From Zobellia nedashkovskayae (GTDB lineage: Bacteria > Bacteroidota > Bacteroidia > Flavobacteriales > Flavobacteriaceae), in contig NZ_JADDXR010000002.1 in assembly GCF_015330125.1 (NCBI RefSeq), positions 2,926,685 to 2,990,684 of the forward strand: a DNA stretch of 64,000 bases. The letters are read 5' to 3'. Every line of letters begins with the position of its first letter. The stretch's first letter is position 1. Shown here in pieces: positions 43,278 through 51,403 of this stretch. A model generated the notes under the pieces. The model did no database searches and was not told the DNA's origin. It worked only from the letters and a program-made list of their open reading frames with translations. Both the position numbers and the translations under genes were made by a program.

Positions 43278-44360
43278 ATGAGAAACAAAAATTATAGCAT
43301 AGCAGCAGTTTTAACTTTAACACTTGCCTTGGCGAGCTGTGGCGGAAAAGAAACGAAAGCAGTTGCGGACAACGCTCCGGCAGTACCTGTTCAAGTACGT
43401 GCAGTTGCTGAAAATACAGAAAATTCATTTGTAACGGCCAGCGGAAAAATCGAGGCGGCCAAAAGTGCCAATATCAGTACCCGAATGATGGGGTATGTAG
43501 ATAAGATTTACGTGAAAGTAGGGGATAAGGTAAAAAACGGTCAACTCTTGTTGAGTGTAAACAATGCAGATGTTTCTGCAAAATTAGCTCAGGTAAATGC
43601 AGGAATTACGGAAGCCACAGCAGCCTATACCAATGCAGAGAAAGACTACCAACGCTTTACGAACTTGTTCAATGAGAATAGTGCTTCGCAAAAGGAATTG
43701 GATGATATAACCGCTAATTACAATATGGCCAAAGCCCGTTTGGAGAGCGCTAAACAAATGAAGAACGGTGTAAATGCCCAGATGGGGTATGCGAATATCC
43801 GCGCTCCTTTTAACGGAGTGGTTACCAGCAAATTTATAAGCGCGGGAGATATGGCCAACCCGGGAATGCCTTTGTTGGAGGTAGAATCGCCTGGGAAACA
43901 TCAAGTTTTGGCTAGTGTGCCTGAATCCGAGATTTTGGAAATCCAACCCAATACAGAAGTAAGTGTACTCGTAAAATCCTTGGGTAAATCCGTAAAAGGA
44001 AAGGTAGTAGAAGTAAGTACGTCAGCAAAGAATACAGGTGGTCAATATCTGGTAAAAGTAATGTTGGAAGCTTCTGATGCCAAAATTTTATCCGGTATGT
44101 ATGCTACGGTACAGTTTCCTGTGGAAAGAAAAGCAAATACAACTGCGGTTATGATTCCTACGGAGGCTTTGGTTGAAAACGGACAATTAAGCGGTGTGTA
44201 TACGGTAAGTGAAACCAACAAGGCTTTATTACGCTGGTTGCGTTTGGGACGTGTTTTTGGCGATAAGGTTGAAGTATTATCCGGCCTGTCCCAAGATGAA
44301 AAATACATTCTTTCCTCTGACGGAAAATTGTTTAACGGAGCAAAGGTTAGCATACAGTAA
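43278..44360 (+). CDS. RND efflux periplasmic adaptor lipoprotein
   Basis: A 360-aa membrane fusion protein with lipobox LASC (Cys 21). Lipoyl half RMMGYVDKIYVKVGDKVKNGQLL, a coiled-coil hairpin (about 90-160), second lipoyl half GYANIRAPFNGVVTSKF, beta-barrel and membrane-proximal domains. It lies 43 bp after tolC. It bridges the RND pump and the TolC protein. Confidence 0.92.
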   Translation: MRNKNYSIAAVLTLTLALASCGGKETKAVADNAPAVPVQVRAVAENTENSFVTASGKIEAAKSANISTRMMGYVDKIYVKVGDKVKNGQLLLSVNNADVSAKLAQVNAGITEATAAYTNAEKDYQRFTNLFNENSASQKELDDITANYNMAKARLESAKQMKNGVNAQMGYANIRAPFNGVVTSKFISAGDMANPGMPLLEVESPGKHQVLASVPESEILEIQPNTEVSVLVKSLGKSVKGKVVEVSTSAKNTGGQYLVKVMLEASDAKILSGMYATVQFPVERKANTTAVMIPTEALVENGQLSGVYTVSETNKALLRWLRLGRVFGDKVEVLSGLSQDEKYILSSDGKLFNGAKVSIQ

Positions 44361-44387
44361 ATAAGAATCAAAAGATAACGAGCGGTT

Positions 44388-44480
44388 GCGTTAGGGATTG
44401 CAACGGATACCCCACAGTGTTCTTGATCTGCTTACAGATAAAGAATGCGAGGAGTAGAAGTGAAAAGCCCGCCCGAACGC
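44388..44480 (+). repeat. Structured GC-rich element between MFP and RND genes
   Basis: The gap of 139 bp holds a nested fold: outer arms GCGTTAGGG (44388-44396) and CCCGAACGC (44472-44480) pair with one mismatch, and inner arms TTCTTGATCTG (44420-44430) and CAGATAAAGAA (44435-44445) pair around a 4-nt loop. GC is higher than in the flanks. It resembles REP-like intergenic elements of Bacteroidetes; as it lies within an operon it could also affect mRNA processing. Confidence 0.5.
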
Positions 44481-44499
44481 CCATATAAGATACAAAGCA

Positions 44500-47400
44500 A
44501 TGAAAGAAGGATTAGCAGGTAAAATTGCCAAAATGTTCATAGGCAGCAAATTAACAGTGTTGTTAATGGTTGTTTTTATGGTCATTGGGGTGTACAGTTC
44601 GTTTTTGATTCCAAGGGAGGAAGAGCCCCAGATAGACGTGCCTATGGCCGATATTTTTGTTGGATATCCCGGTGCAAGTCCTACTGAGGTAGAGTCGCGC
44701 GTGATAAAGCCTTTGGAGAAATTAATATCGAATATCAAAGGCGTGGAGTATGTGTACTCCACTTCCATGAAGGAGCAGGGCATGGTGATCGTGCAGTTTT
44801 ATGTGGGTGAGGATATTGAACGCTCGTTCGTGAAATTGTACAATGAAATCAATAAGCACATGGACGAGATGCCGCAGGGTGTTACGTTTCCGTTGGTAAA
44901 AACCAGGGCTATTGACGATGTACCTATGTTGGGCCTTACCCTATGGAGTGAAAATTATGACGGCTACCAGTTGAGCCAAATGGCGCAGGAGCTAGAAAGT
45001 GAGATTAAGAAAGTAAACGATGTGGCGGTTACCCATAAAATTGGTAATCAAGACCGCCAGTTGCGTGTGGTTTTGGATAAGGATAAACTGGCTGCTAGCG
45101 GCTTGGATTTCTTATCGGTTTCTGAAATGATCAAGGCGAACAATGCGCAATTAAGTTCTGGAAGTTTTGATAAAAACGATACCGAATTTTTGGTGAATAC
45201 AGGTAGTTTTCTGGCATCGGTAACCGATGTAGAGAATCTTGTGGTGGGTGTACAACAGAACCAACCCATTTATTTAAAGCAAATTGCCCGTATTATTGAT
45301 GGTCCTGAAATTCCACAGAGTTATGTATCCTTAGGTTTTGGCCAGGCGAGTGATAAGGTAACGGATTACAAATCTGAATACCCTGCGGTTACCATTTCGG
45401 TAGCTAAAAGAAAGGGTGCTGATGCGATGAAAATTGCCGATATCGTAATCGATAAGGTAGAGCATTTACGCAGTACATTGATTCCTGATGACGTACATGT
45501 AGAAATTACCAGAAACTATGGGGAAACGGCATCTCATAAAGTGTCTGAACTATTGTTACACCTTATAGGTTCTATCATTGCCGTAACCCTTGTGGTGATG
45601 TTGGCCATGGGCTGGCGTGGTGGTTTGGTGGTATTTTTATCCGTACCCATAACGTTTGCCTTAACACTATTGAGCTACTATATGCTGGATTATACCTTAA
45701 ACCGAATTACGCTTTTTGCTTTGGTTTTCGTAACGGGTATTGTGGTAGATGACTCCATAATTATTGCCGAGAATATGCACCGGCATTTTAAGATGAAACG
45801 CCTGCCTTTTAAGCAAGCGGCATTGTATGCCATTAACGAGGTAGGTAATCCTACTATTCTAGCAACTTTTACGGTAATAGCCTCTGTGTTGCCTATGGCT
45901 TTTGTATCTGGGCTAATGGGGCCGTATATGGCTCCGATGCCTATTGGCGCATCTATTGCTATGATTTTGTCTTTGTTCGTGGCTTTGACGATCACACCTT
46001 ATTTGGGCTATATTTTCTTAAGGGAAAAAGACAAAAAAGGACAAGTAGAGAAGCCACAAAAACCTTTGGAAGATACCTACATCTATAGGGTTTATAACAA
46101 ATTTGAGCGTCCGCTTATTGAAAACAAAGGCAAACGTTGGATGTTTCTGGGATTAACATTCTTGTTGCTCTTAGGGTCCATGGCCTTGTTCTTTACAGAA
46201 TCGGTAGCCGTAAAAATGCTGCCTTTTGATAACAAGAACGAATTTCAAGTGGTTATAGATATGCCCGAAGGCACTACACTTGAACGTACGGGAGTGGTAG
46301 CCCAAGAAATTGCGCAGTACCTCTCTACACGACCAGAAGTGGTGAACTATCAAAATTATGTGGGTACTTCAGCACCTATAACCTTTAACGGTTTGGTACG
46401 TCATTACGATTTGCGCGGTGGTAGTAATATGGCAGATATTCAAGTAAATCTTATTGGAAAAGACGAACGTTCTGCCCAGAGTCATGATATTGCAAAATTA
46501 CTACGACCTGATATTCAGAAAATTGCGGCCAAATATAATGCCAACGTAAAATTGGTAGAAGTTCCACCGGGACCTCCGGTATTGTCTACTATTGTTGCTG
46601 AGGTTTACGGACCTGATTATGAGGAACAGATTAAAGTTGCTAACAGCGTTCAAAATATTTTAAAAAATACGGACGATGTAGTGGATATTGACTGGATGGT
46701 AGAAGCTGACCAAACCGAATTTCAATTCGAAATCGATAAGGAAAAAGCAATGTTATATGGTATTGCGCCGCAGCAAATTGCCTACACAATGAATATGGCA
46801 TTATCCAATAGAGCGATAACTAATCTATACGATGCCGATGCGACCGACCAAGTAGGTCTGGTTTTGGCTTTGGACGAAAAGGAAAAATCTACTATTGCTG
46901 ATATTTCGCAATTAAAAGTAACCTCTAAACAGGGGAATATGGTCTCTATATCTGACTTGGTACATATTACCGAGACAACAAGCGCCAAGAGTATCTACCG
47001 TAAAAACCAAAAAAGAGTGGTGTATGTAATGGCCGATATGGCAGGAGAATTGGAGAGTCCCGCATATGCTATTTTAGGAATGGAAGAAAAGCTAAAAGAG
47101 ATAGCCCTCCCACAAGGATATTCCATTAGCGAAATGTATTTAGGTCAGCCGGAATTTGAAGATGATTATACCGTAAAATGGGATGGAGAATGGCAGATTA
47201 CGTTAGAGGTATTTAGAGATTTGGGAATTGCCTTTTTAGGCGCCATAATTTTGATATATATCTTGATTGTAGGATGGTTCCAGAACTTTAAAGCCCCTAT
47301 TGTAATGATGGTAGCCATACCCTTATCGTTAATAGGAATTATTTTAGGCCATTGGATTATGGGTGCGTTCTTTACCGCCACTTCTTTTATTGGAATGATA

Positions 47401-47733
47401 GCCCTAGCGGGTATTATGGTGCGGAACTCCGTATTGCTGATCGATTTTATAAACTTACGTCTTGACGAGGGTGTTCCCTTAAAACAAGCAGCAATTGAAG
47501 CTGGTGCCGTACGTACAACCCCTATTTTGTTAACCGCGGGAACCGTGGTTATCGGAGCTTTTGTTATTTTATTCGATCCAATTTTTCAAGGTCTGGCAAT
47601 TTCTTTAATGGGTGGGACAATTGTCTCTACCGTATTGACCTTGCTAGTGGTGCCTTTGGTCTATTATCTAATAGAGCGTAAGAATTACCCTGAAGTAAAA
47701 ATAGAAGAAACAACAGATAAGATTGCGGACTAA
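44500..47733 (+). CDS. RND-family efflux permease
   Basis: A 1077-aa inner membrane pump with the 12-helix RND layout: TM1 (about residues 17-34), first periplasmic domain (35-340), TM2-6 (345-510), TM7 (about 545), second periplasmic domain (560-880), TM8-12 (890-1050). The proton relay pair in TM4 is present (VVDDS; D417-D418). Periplasmic start EEEPQIDVPMADIFVGYPGASPTEVE resembles AcrB/HAE-type more than CusA; no clear copper Met triad was seen. Substrate unknown. A GTAAC promoter and the sulfur neighbourhood suggest a thiol, sulfur or redox-active toxic compound, by inference only. Confidence 0.92.
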   Translation: MKEGLAGKIAKMFIGSKLTVLLMVVFMVIGVYSSFLIPREEEPQIDVPMADIFVGYPGASPTEVESRVIKPLEKLISNIKGVEYVYSTSMKEQGMVIVQFYVGEDIERSFVKLYNEINKHMDEMPQGVTFPLVKTRAIDDVPMLGLTLWSENYDGYQLSQMAQELESEIKKVNDVAVTHKIGNQDRQLRVVLDKDKLAASGLDFLSVSEMIKANNAQLSSGSFDKNDTEFLVNTGSFLASVTDVENLVVGVQQNQPIYLKQIARIIDGPEIPQSYVSLGFGQASDKVTDYKSEYPAVTISVAKRKGADAMKIADIVIDKVEHLRSTLIPDDVHVEITRNYGETASHKVSELLLHLIGSIIAVTLVVMLAMGWRGGLVVFLSVPITFALTLLSYYMLDYTLNRITLFALVFVTGIVVDDSIIIAENMHRHFKMKRLPFKQAALYAINEVGNPTILATFTVIASVLPMAFVSGLMGPYMAPMPIGASIAMILSLFVALTITPYLGYIFLREKDKKGQVEKPQKPLEDTYIYRVYNKFERPLIENKGKRWMFLGLTFLLLLGSMALFFTESVAVKMLPFDNKNEFQVVIDMPEGTTLERTGVVAQEIAQYLSTRPEVVNYQNYVGTSAPITFNGLVRHYDLRGGSNMADIQVNLIGKDERSAQSHDIAKLLRPDIQKIAAKYNANVKLVEVPPGPPVLSTIVAEVYGPDYEEQIKVANSVQNILKNTDDVVDIDWMVEADQTEFQFEIDKEKAMLYGIAPQQIAYTMNMALSNRAITNLYDADATDQVGLVLALDEKEKSTIADISQLKVTSKQGNMVSISDLVHITETTSAKSIYRKNQKRVVYVMADMAGELESPAYAILGMEEKLKEIALPQGYSISEMYLGQPEFEDDYTVKWDGEWQITLEVFRDLGIAFLGAIILIYILIVGWFQNFKAPIVMMVAIPLSLIGIILGHWIMGAFFTATSFIGMIALAGIMVRNSVLLIDFINLRLDEGVPLKQAAIEAGAVRTTPILLTAGTVVIGAFVILFDPIFQGLAISLMGGTIVSTVLTLLVVPLVYYLIERKNYPEVKIEETTDKIAD

Positions 47734-47745
47734 AAGAAGATAAAA

Positions 47746-48051
47746 ATGAAACTACTTATAGTAACTGTCGTAGAGGAATTTGAAAAGGATGTCCTGCGGC
47801 TATTCAAAAAAGCTGGTATTGATAGCTTTAGCAGTTCAGGTATTGATGGGTATAAAAATCATACCGAAGTGTTACGGGCGGCCAGTTGGTTTCCCAGCGA
47901 AAAAGAAGGAGTAGAATCTAGTTTGTTCTTTTCTTTTGTTGAAGAAGATAAAATTGATACTCTTTTTATACTGATCAGAGAATTCAATACCACCTTGAAA
48001 ACTAGTAATCCTATTAAGGGAGCTGTAGTGCCTATTGAAAGGTATATTTAA
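47746..48051 (+). CDS. DUF3240/PII-like small protein of the RND operon
   Basis: A 101-aa protein with a ferredoxin-like PII-type fold pattern: MKLLIVTVVEEFEKDVLRLFKKAGIDSF, then SSLFFSFVEEDKIDTLFILIREFN and NPIKGAVVPIERYI. Similar proteins are encoded next to RND metal/drug pumps. It starts 12 bp after the pump gene. It may modulate the pump; not shown. Confidence 0.65.
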   Translation: MKLLIVTVVEEFEKDVLRLFKKAGIDSFSSSGIDGYKNHTEVLRAASWFPSEKEGVESSLFFSFVEEDKIDTLFILIREFNTTLKTSNPIKGAVVPIERYI

Positions 48052-48063
48052 TTTAAAAAAATA

Positions 48064-48276
48064 ATGAAAATGCTAAATACATATTTTAGAGTTATCGTTG
48101 GTATAATGGTTTTGTTAAGCGTTGTTCTAGCCGTATACGTAAGTATAAATTGGTTATGGTTTACGGTATTCATAGGGGTAAACCTAATACAATCGGCATT
48201 TACAAAGTGGTGCTTGTTAGAAACTATCCTTGTGAAGTTAGGCGTTAAGAAAGAAGGGAAAGGTTGTAGTATTTAA
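48064..48276 (+). CDS. DUF2892 (YgaP-type) membrane protein, second copy
   Basis: A 70-aa protein with two membrane helices (FRVIVGIMVLLSVVLAVYVS and WFTVFIGVNLIQSAF), Cys in KWCLLETIL and a Lys/Gly-rich end with one more Cys. Related to the sulfur-operon protein at 23399. Last gene of the RND operon. Confidence 0.8.
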   Translation: MKMLNTYFRVIVGIMVLLSVVLAVYVSINWLWFTVFIGVNLIQSAFTKWCLLETILVKLGVKKEGKGCSI

Positions 48277-48307
48277 GCTACTGAACCTTTACGGCATATC
48301 AAATAAA

Positions 48308-48345
48308 AAATGCCCCGCTGAAGGTTATGTTCAACGGGGCATTTT
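48308..48345. terminator. Bidirectional terminator
   Basis: Stem TGCCCCG (48311-48317) with CGGGGCA (48335-48341), extended by partly paired flanks, loop about 17 bp; A-run before and T-rich end after. It lies between convergent RND operon (plus) and TonB receptor gene (minus). Confidence 0.8.
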
Positions 48346-48360
48346 AGTTTAATAATAAGA

Positions 48361-50658
48361 TTAAAACCTGTACTGAACGAAAGCCGATAGATTTCTTCCG
48401 GGGTCATTTATCGGTACACTATCAAAATCAGCTTGATTGTTGTAAGAGAAATTTAAGTGGTTGTTGTATGTTTTATCAAACACATTTAAAGCTGCAACCC
48501 CAATAGTTACATTTTTAAAAGGAACCACGCCTAAGCGTACATCCAAAATATCATACCCATCAGTTACAGTTTCTCCAAAAGAAACAGCAATGTTATCTTG
48601 TTTTGATGTTAAGGTATAATTGGCGTTCGCCCAGAATTTTTCTTTTTCAAAACCTAGTTTAAATCTTGTTACCAAAGGCGGTACAAGGGGTAAAGATTCG
48701 TTTAAGTCTTTATTTTTGGCGTAGACATAAGATAGCTCTGTAGTAAAATTGAAATTATTTAAAAAATCTACTCCGGCATTTACTTCAAAGCCAGTTTTAT
48801 AGGCCTCATCCAAATTTCTAAAAACCTTTACGCTTGTGGGTTCTTGCGTAGGCATGAACTTTCGGGTTTGGGTAGGATCTATTACGGCCACAATATAATT
48901 CTCATAGAAAGAATAGTAGAAAGAACTACCATAATTAAACTGGTCCAAACCATGGGCCTCCAAAGGTATTTTCCCTTTAAAACCAACCTCGAATTGATTG
49001 TTTACCTCCGCATCAAGGTTAGGATTGCCAATGTATTCATACGAATCTTGCCCAACGCTAAAATGATTGATAAAACGCTCAACCATGCTTGCGGAACGTA
49101 CGCCTCTACCATAGGCAACCTCCATTAAAAACTGACTGGATAGGGCATACTTAATAGATGCCGTACCGCTTATATTATGTTCTGTACGTTTGTCTAAATC
49201 AGTATATAATGCAGAAAAATCCGCTTCAGGATCTTTTATATCGGATATCACTCCATCGTAACGTAAACCCGCCGTTAAAATAGTCTTAGGACTGATAGGG
49301 TACTTTCCTTCTACGAACAATCCAAAATCGTTGATATATGAATCTTGCCAAACCTTATCGGTAAATTCCATCGGTGTAACCAAGGTGCCCATAGCATTTT
49401 GTTTCACCAACCTGGTACGTTGTCCATCTCTAGCAATATGAAGCATATCAATACCGGTAAACAAGGTTAGTTTGTCAGAAGGTTTGAGCTCCAATTCCAA
49501 TTTCCCTCCTGCGGTTACGGCATCTACAGAAGATACGGCATCTACCATCATAAAAGTTGGGCGCTGCGCATTGTTCATTAAGTGATCCACATAACTGTAA
49601 TAGACTTTGGCGTCTAACCCTTTGAGTACACCACTTAGGCCATTTAAGTTATAATCCAAAGATAAGATAGAACTATCGTCCGTTTCTGTATCCATAGGAA
49701 GTCCGGCATGTAGAACGTCTCTTCCGAATGATTGACGCCAATGCGCTTGCAGCCTTTGGTTTTCGGAAAAGTTATAGCCCACGCGTAATCCATAATCCAA
49801 ACTCCTAAAAGACGAAGGAATTTCTACACCATCACCATCTTCATAATTACCAAAATCTCTAAAGCCTACGTTGCCTACCACATCATATTTTTCTGTGGCC
49901 TGTTGTAACCGTGCCATAGAAACCAGTGAGTTTCCGTTGGTTTCATAACCACCCTGCACGCTTCCGCTAATGCCGTAGTCTTCAACCCCTGGTTTTTGAG
50001 TCACCAAATTAACTATACCACCAAACGTAGCTCCATAGCGTACGGTATAAGGACCTTTAATAATTTCTATTTTTTCTATTTCTTCCGGAATAACATGGGT
50101 AGTAATTGGGTCCATCCGGTTCGGGCATGCATGCATTGTCTTGGTGCCACCATCAAACTGCACATTTAATTGTTCATATTGACTAGCTCTAAATGAGGGG
50201 TCAATAGCATAGTTTCCACGTTTTATCAAGGAAAAACCGTTGAGGTCATTGAACAGGTCGGCAACATTTCTAGGTTGCACTATTTTCTTAACGTAGTCAT
50301 TGGTTACTACGGCAAATACGGGATCTATTTTTGCGTTACCGGTTACCATTACCCCATTTACTTCAAAGGGTTCTTCTTCCATAAGAAATTGGTTAACGGT
50401 ATCAGAAGGAGATATAAATTGTTGTATGGTTTTATATCCCATATAGGAGATGGTAACGGTAGTACCTTTTTCAGGAATTGAGAGTTGGAAATTTCCATCA
50501 GCGTCTGTGTAGGTAGCTTTACCATTTTGAGCAATGACATGTGCTTCAGGGAGGGGACTGCTATTTTGGCCATCTAAAACCTTTCCGTTGAAATTTTGGG
50601 CCATACTTAATTGCCCAATAGTAAACAGTAGGGATGCCAATAGATATTTGAAATTCAT
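48361..50658 (-). CDS. Copper-type TonB-dependent receptor (OprC/NosA-like)
   Basis: A 765-aa outer membrane protein: signal peptide (LSMAQ), carboxypeptidase-like N-terminal beta domain (24-95), plug (about 100-225) and 22-strand barrel ending in QYRF. The plug has MHACPNRMDP, giving C178-x3-M182, and the barrel has DHLMNN, giving H359-x-M361. The CxxxM and HxM pair, 181 residues apart, matches the copper site of Pseudomonas OprC (CxxxM-HxM). So it should import copper. It follows the 125-aa Cys-rich gene (81 bp), probably on one transcript with its Crp/Fnr-like box. Confidence 0.85.
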   Translation of the reverse strand: MNFKYLLASLLFTIGQLSMAQNFNGKVLDGQNSSPLPEAHVIAQNGKATYTDADGNFQLSIPEKGTTVTISYMGYKTIQQFISPSDTVNQFLMEEEPFEVNGVMVTGNAKIDPVFAVVTNDYVKKIVQPRNVADLFNDLNGFSLIKRGNYAIDPSFRASQYEQLNVQFDGGTKTMHACPNRMDPITTHVIPEEIEKIEIIKGPYTVRYGATFGGIVNLVTQKPGVEDYGISGSVQGGYETNGNSLVSMARLQQATEKYDVVGNVGFRDFGNYEDGDGVEIPSSFRSLDYGLRVGYNFSENQRLQAHWRQSFGRDVLHAGLPMDTETDDSSILSLDYNLNGLSGVLKGLDAKVYYSYVDHLMNNAQRPTFMMVDAVSSVDAVTAGGKLELELKPSDKLTLFTGIDMLHIARDGQRTRLVKQNAMGTLVTPMEFTDKVWQDSYINDFGLFVEGKYPISPKTILTAGLRYDGVISDIKDPEADFSALYTDLDKRTEHNISGTASIKYALSSQFLMEVAYGRGVRSASMVERFINHFSVGQDSYEYIGNPNLDAEVNNQFEVGFKGKIPLEAHGLDQFNYGSSFYYSFYENYIVAVIDPTQTRKFMPTQEPTSVKVFRNLDEAYKTGFEVNAGVDFLNNFNFTTELSYVYAKNKDLNESLPLVPPLVTRFKLGFEKEKFWANANYTLTSKQDNIAVSFGETVTDGYDILDVRLGVVPFKNVTIGVAALNVFDKTYNNHLNFSYNNQADFDSVPINDPGRNLSAFVQYRF

Positions 50659-50739
50659 AATTGGAATCTTTAAAATTATACGTGTAAATACTATCGAATG
50701 CGGTTGTCAGCATTCGGAATAAGAAAGTGGAGTATAGTT

Positions 50740-51117
50740 TTAGACTCTGGGAGGATGCTTGATGCGGTCTGAAAAACGAAAGTTATAATTATCCGTATGG
50801 ATTAAATCAAAACTATGTACGGTCAGGACAGATGGAAACCTCACTTCAGAAAGGGAATGCAGAAAAAGTACGGTTTCAATTTTTAGAAAATCAAGATTTA
50901 AGGGGTCGTTGTTTTCTTGACCATCTTGACCAATTATCTGAGATAATGCACATTTGCCATTACAATGTAATTCTGGTTTGTTCTTGTTTTCGCAAAGGGT
51001 TTCAATAAAATCCTCGGTAAACAAAGTATAGTAGCCAATAGTCCCAGCAATCTTTAAACTGCTTGCCAGGGTTATGGCTAAGAATAGTATTGATATGATC
51101 AGTTGCGATGGTTTCAC
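50740..51117 (-). CDS. Small membrane-anchored Cys-rich protein upstream of the copper receptor
   Basis: A 125-aa protein with GTG start at 51115-51117 (no in-frame ATG): one hydrophobic N-terminal helix (LIISILFLAITLASSLKIAG), then LCENKNKPELHCNGKCALSQ with C42, C52 and C56, a likely metal site, and a polar C-terminal domain with several His. It resembles a copper-binding or receptor-associated protein by context; no named family. Its predicted transcript starts about one base before the GTG, so it may be leaderless. Confidence 0.65.
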   Translation of the reverse strand: MKPSQLIISILFLAITLASSLKIAGTIGYYTLFTEDFIETLCENKNKPELHCNGKCALSQIIGQDGQENNDPLNLDFLKIETVLFLHSLSEVRFPSVLTVHSFDLIHTDNYNFRFSDRIKHPPRV

Positions 51118-51121
51118 AGGG

Positions 51122-51164
51122 CAAATTTAAGTGCAACTTTTGATCTAGAATGTGACAAAAGTCA
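51122..51164 (-). promoter_or_regulatory. Promoter of the copper uptake genes with Crp/Fnr-like box
   Basis: Minus-strand TAAATTTG (51122-51129, full -7 match) and GTGACAAAAGTCAC (core TGACAAAAGTCA 51153-51164) centred 33 bp upstream. The box carries both the TGAC/GTCA and near-GTAAC features. The -7 element ends 4 bp before the GTG start. Confidence 0.7.
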
Positions 51165-51403
51165 CCTTATGGTCAGTTTTTGAAAATAATTGGATAAAAA
51201 AGTCCGATTTATAAAAATCCATTTCATTTTTAACGCTTCCATCCAATATGAAGATGCTATCTTATTCTCACTAAATATCCGGATAATGTTACCGTTTACT
51301 TAAAATTATTCTCTTTTTCACTGTGGTTCTAGCTCATCTTTTCGTAGATTTTCCACTTAAATTATATTTGTTGTCTACGCACACAATAAAGTCCAATTCA
51401 AAA

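Noticed and set aside
44391..46988. Minus-strand open frames inside the RND gene
   Set aside because: Shadows of the RND permease in other frames; no start context and no family resemblance.
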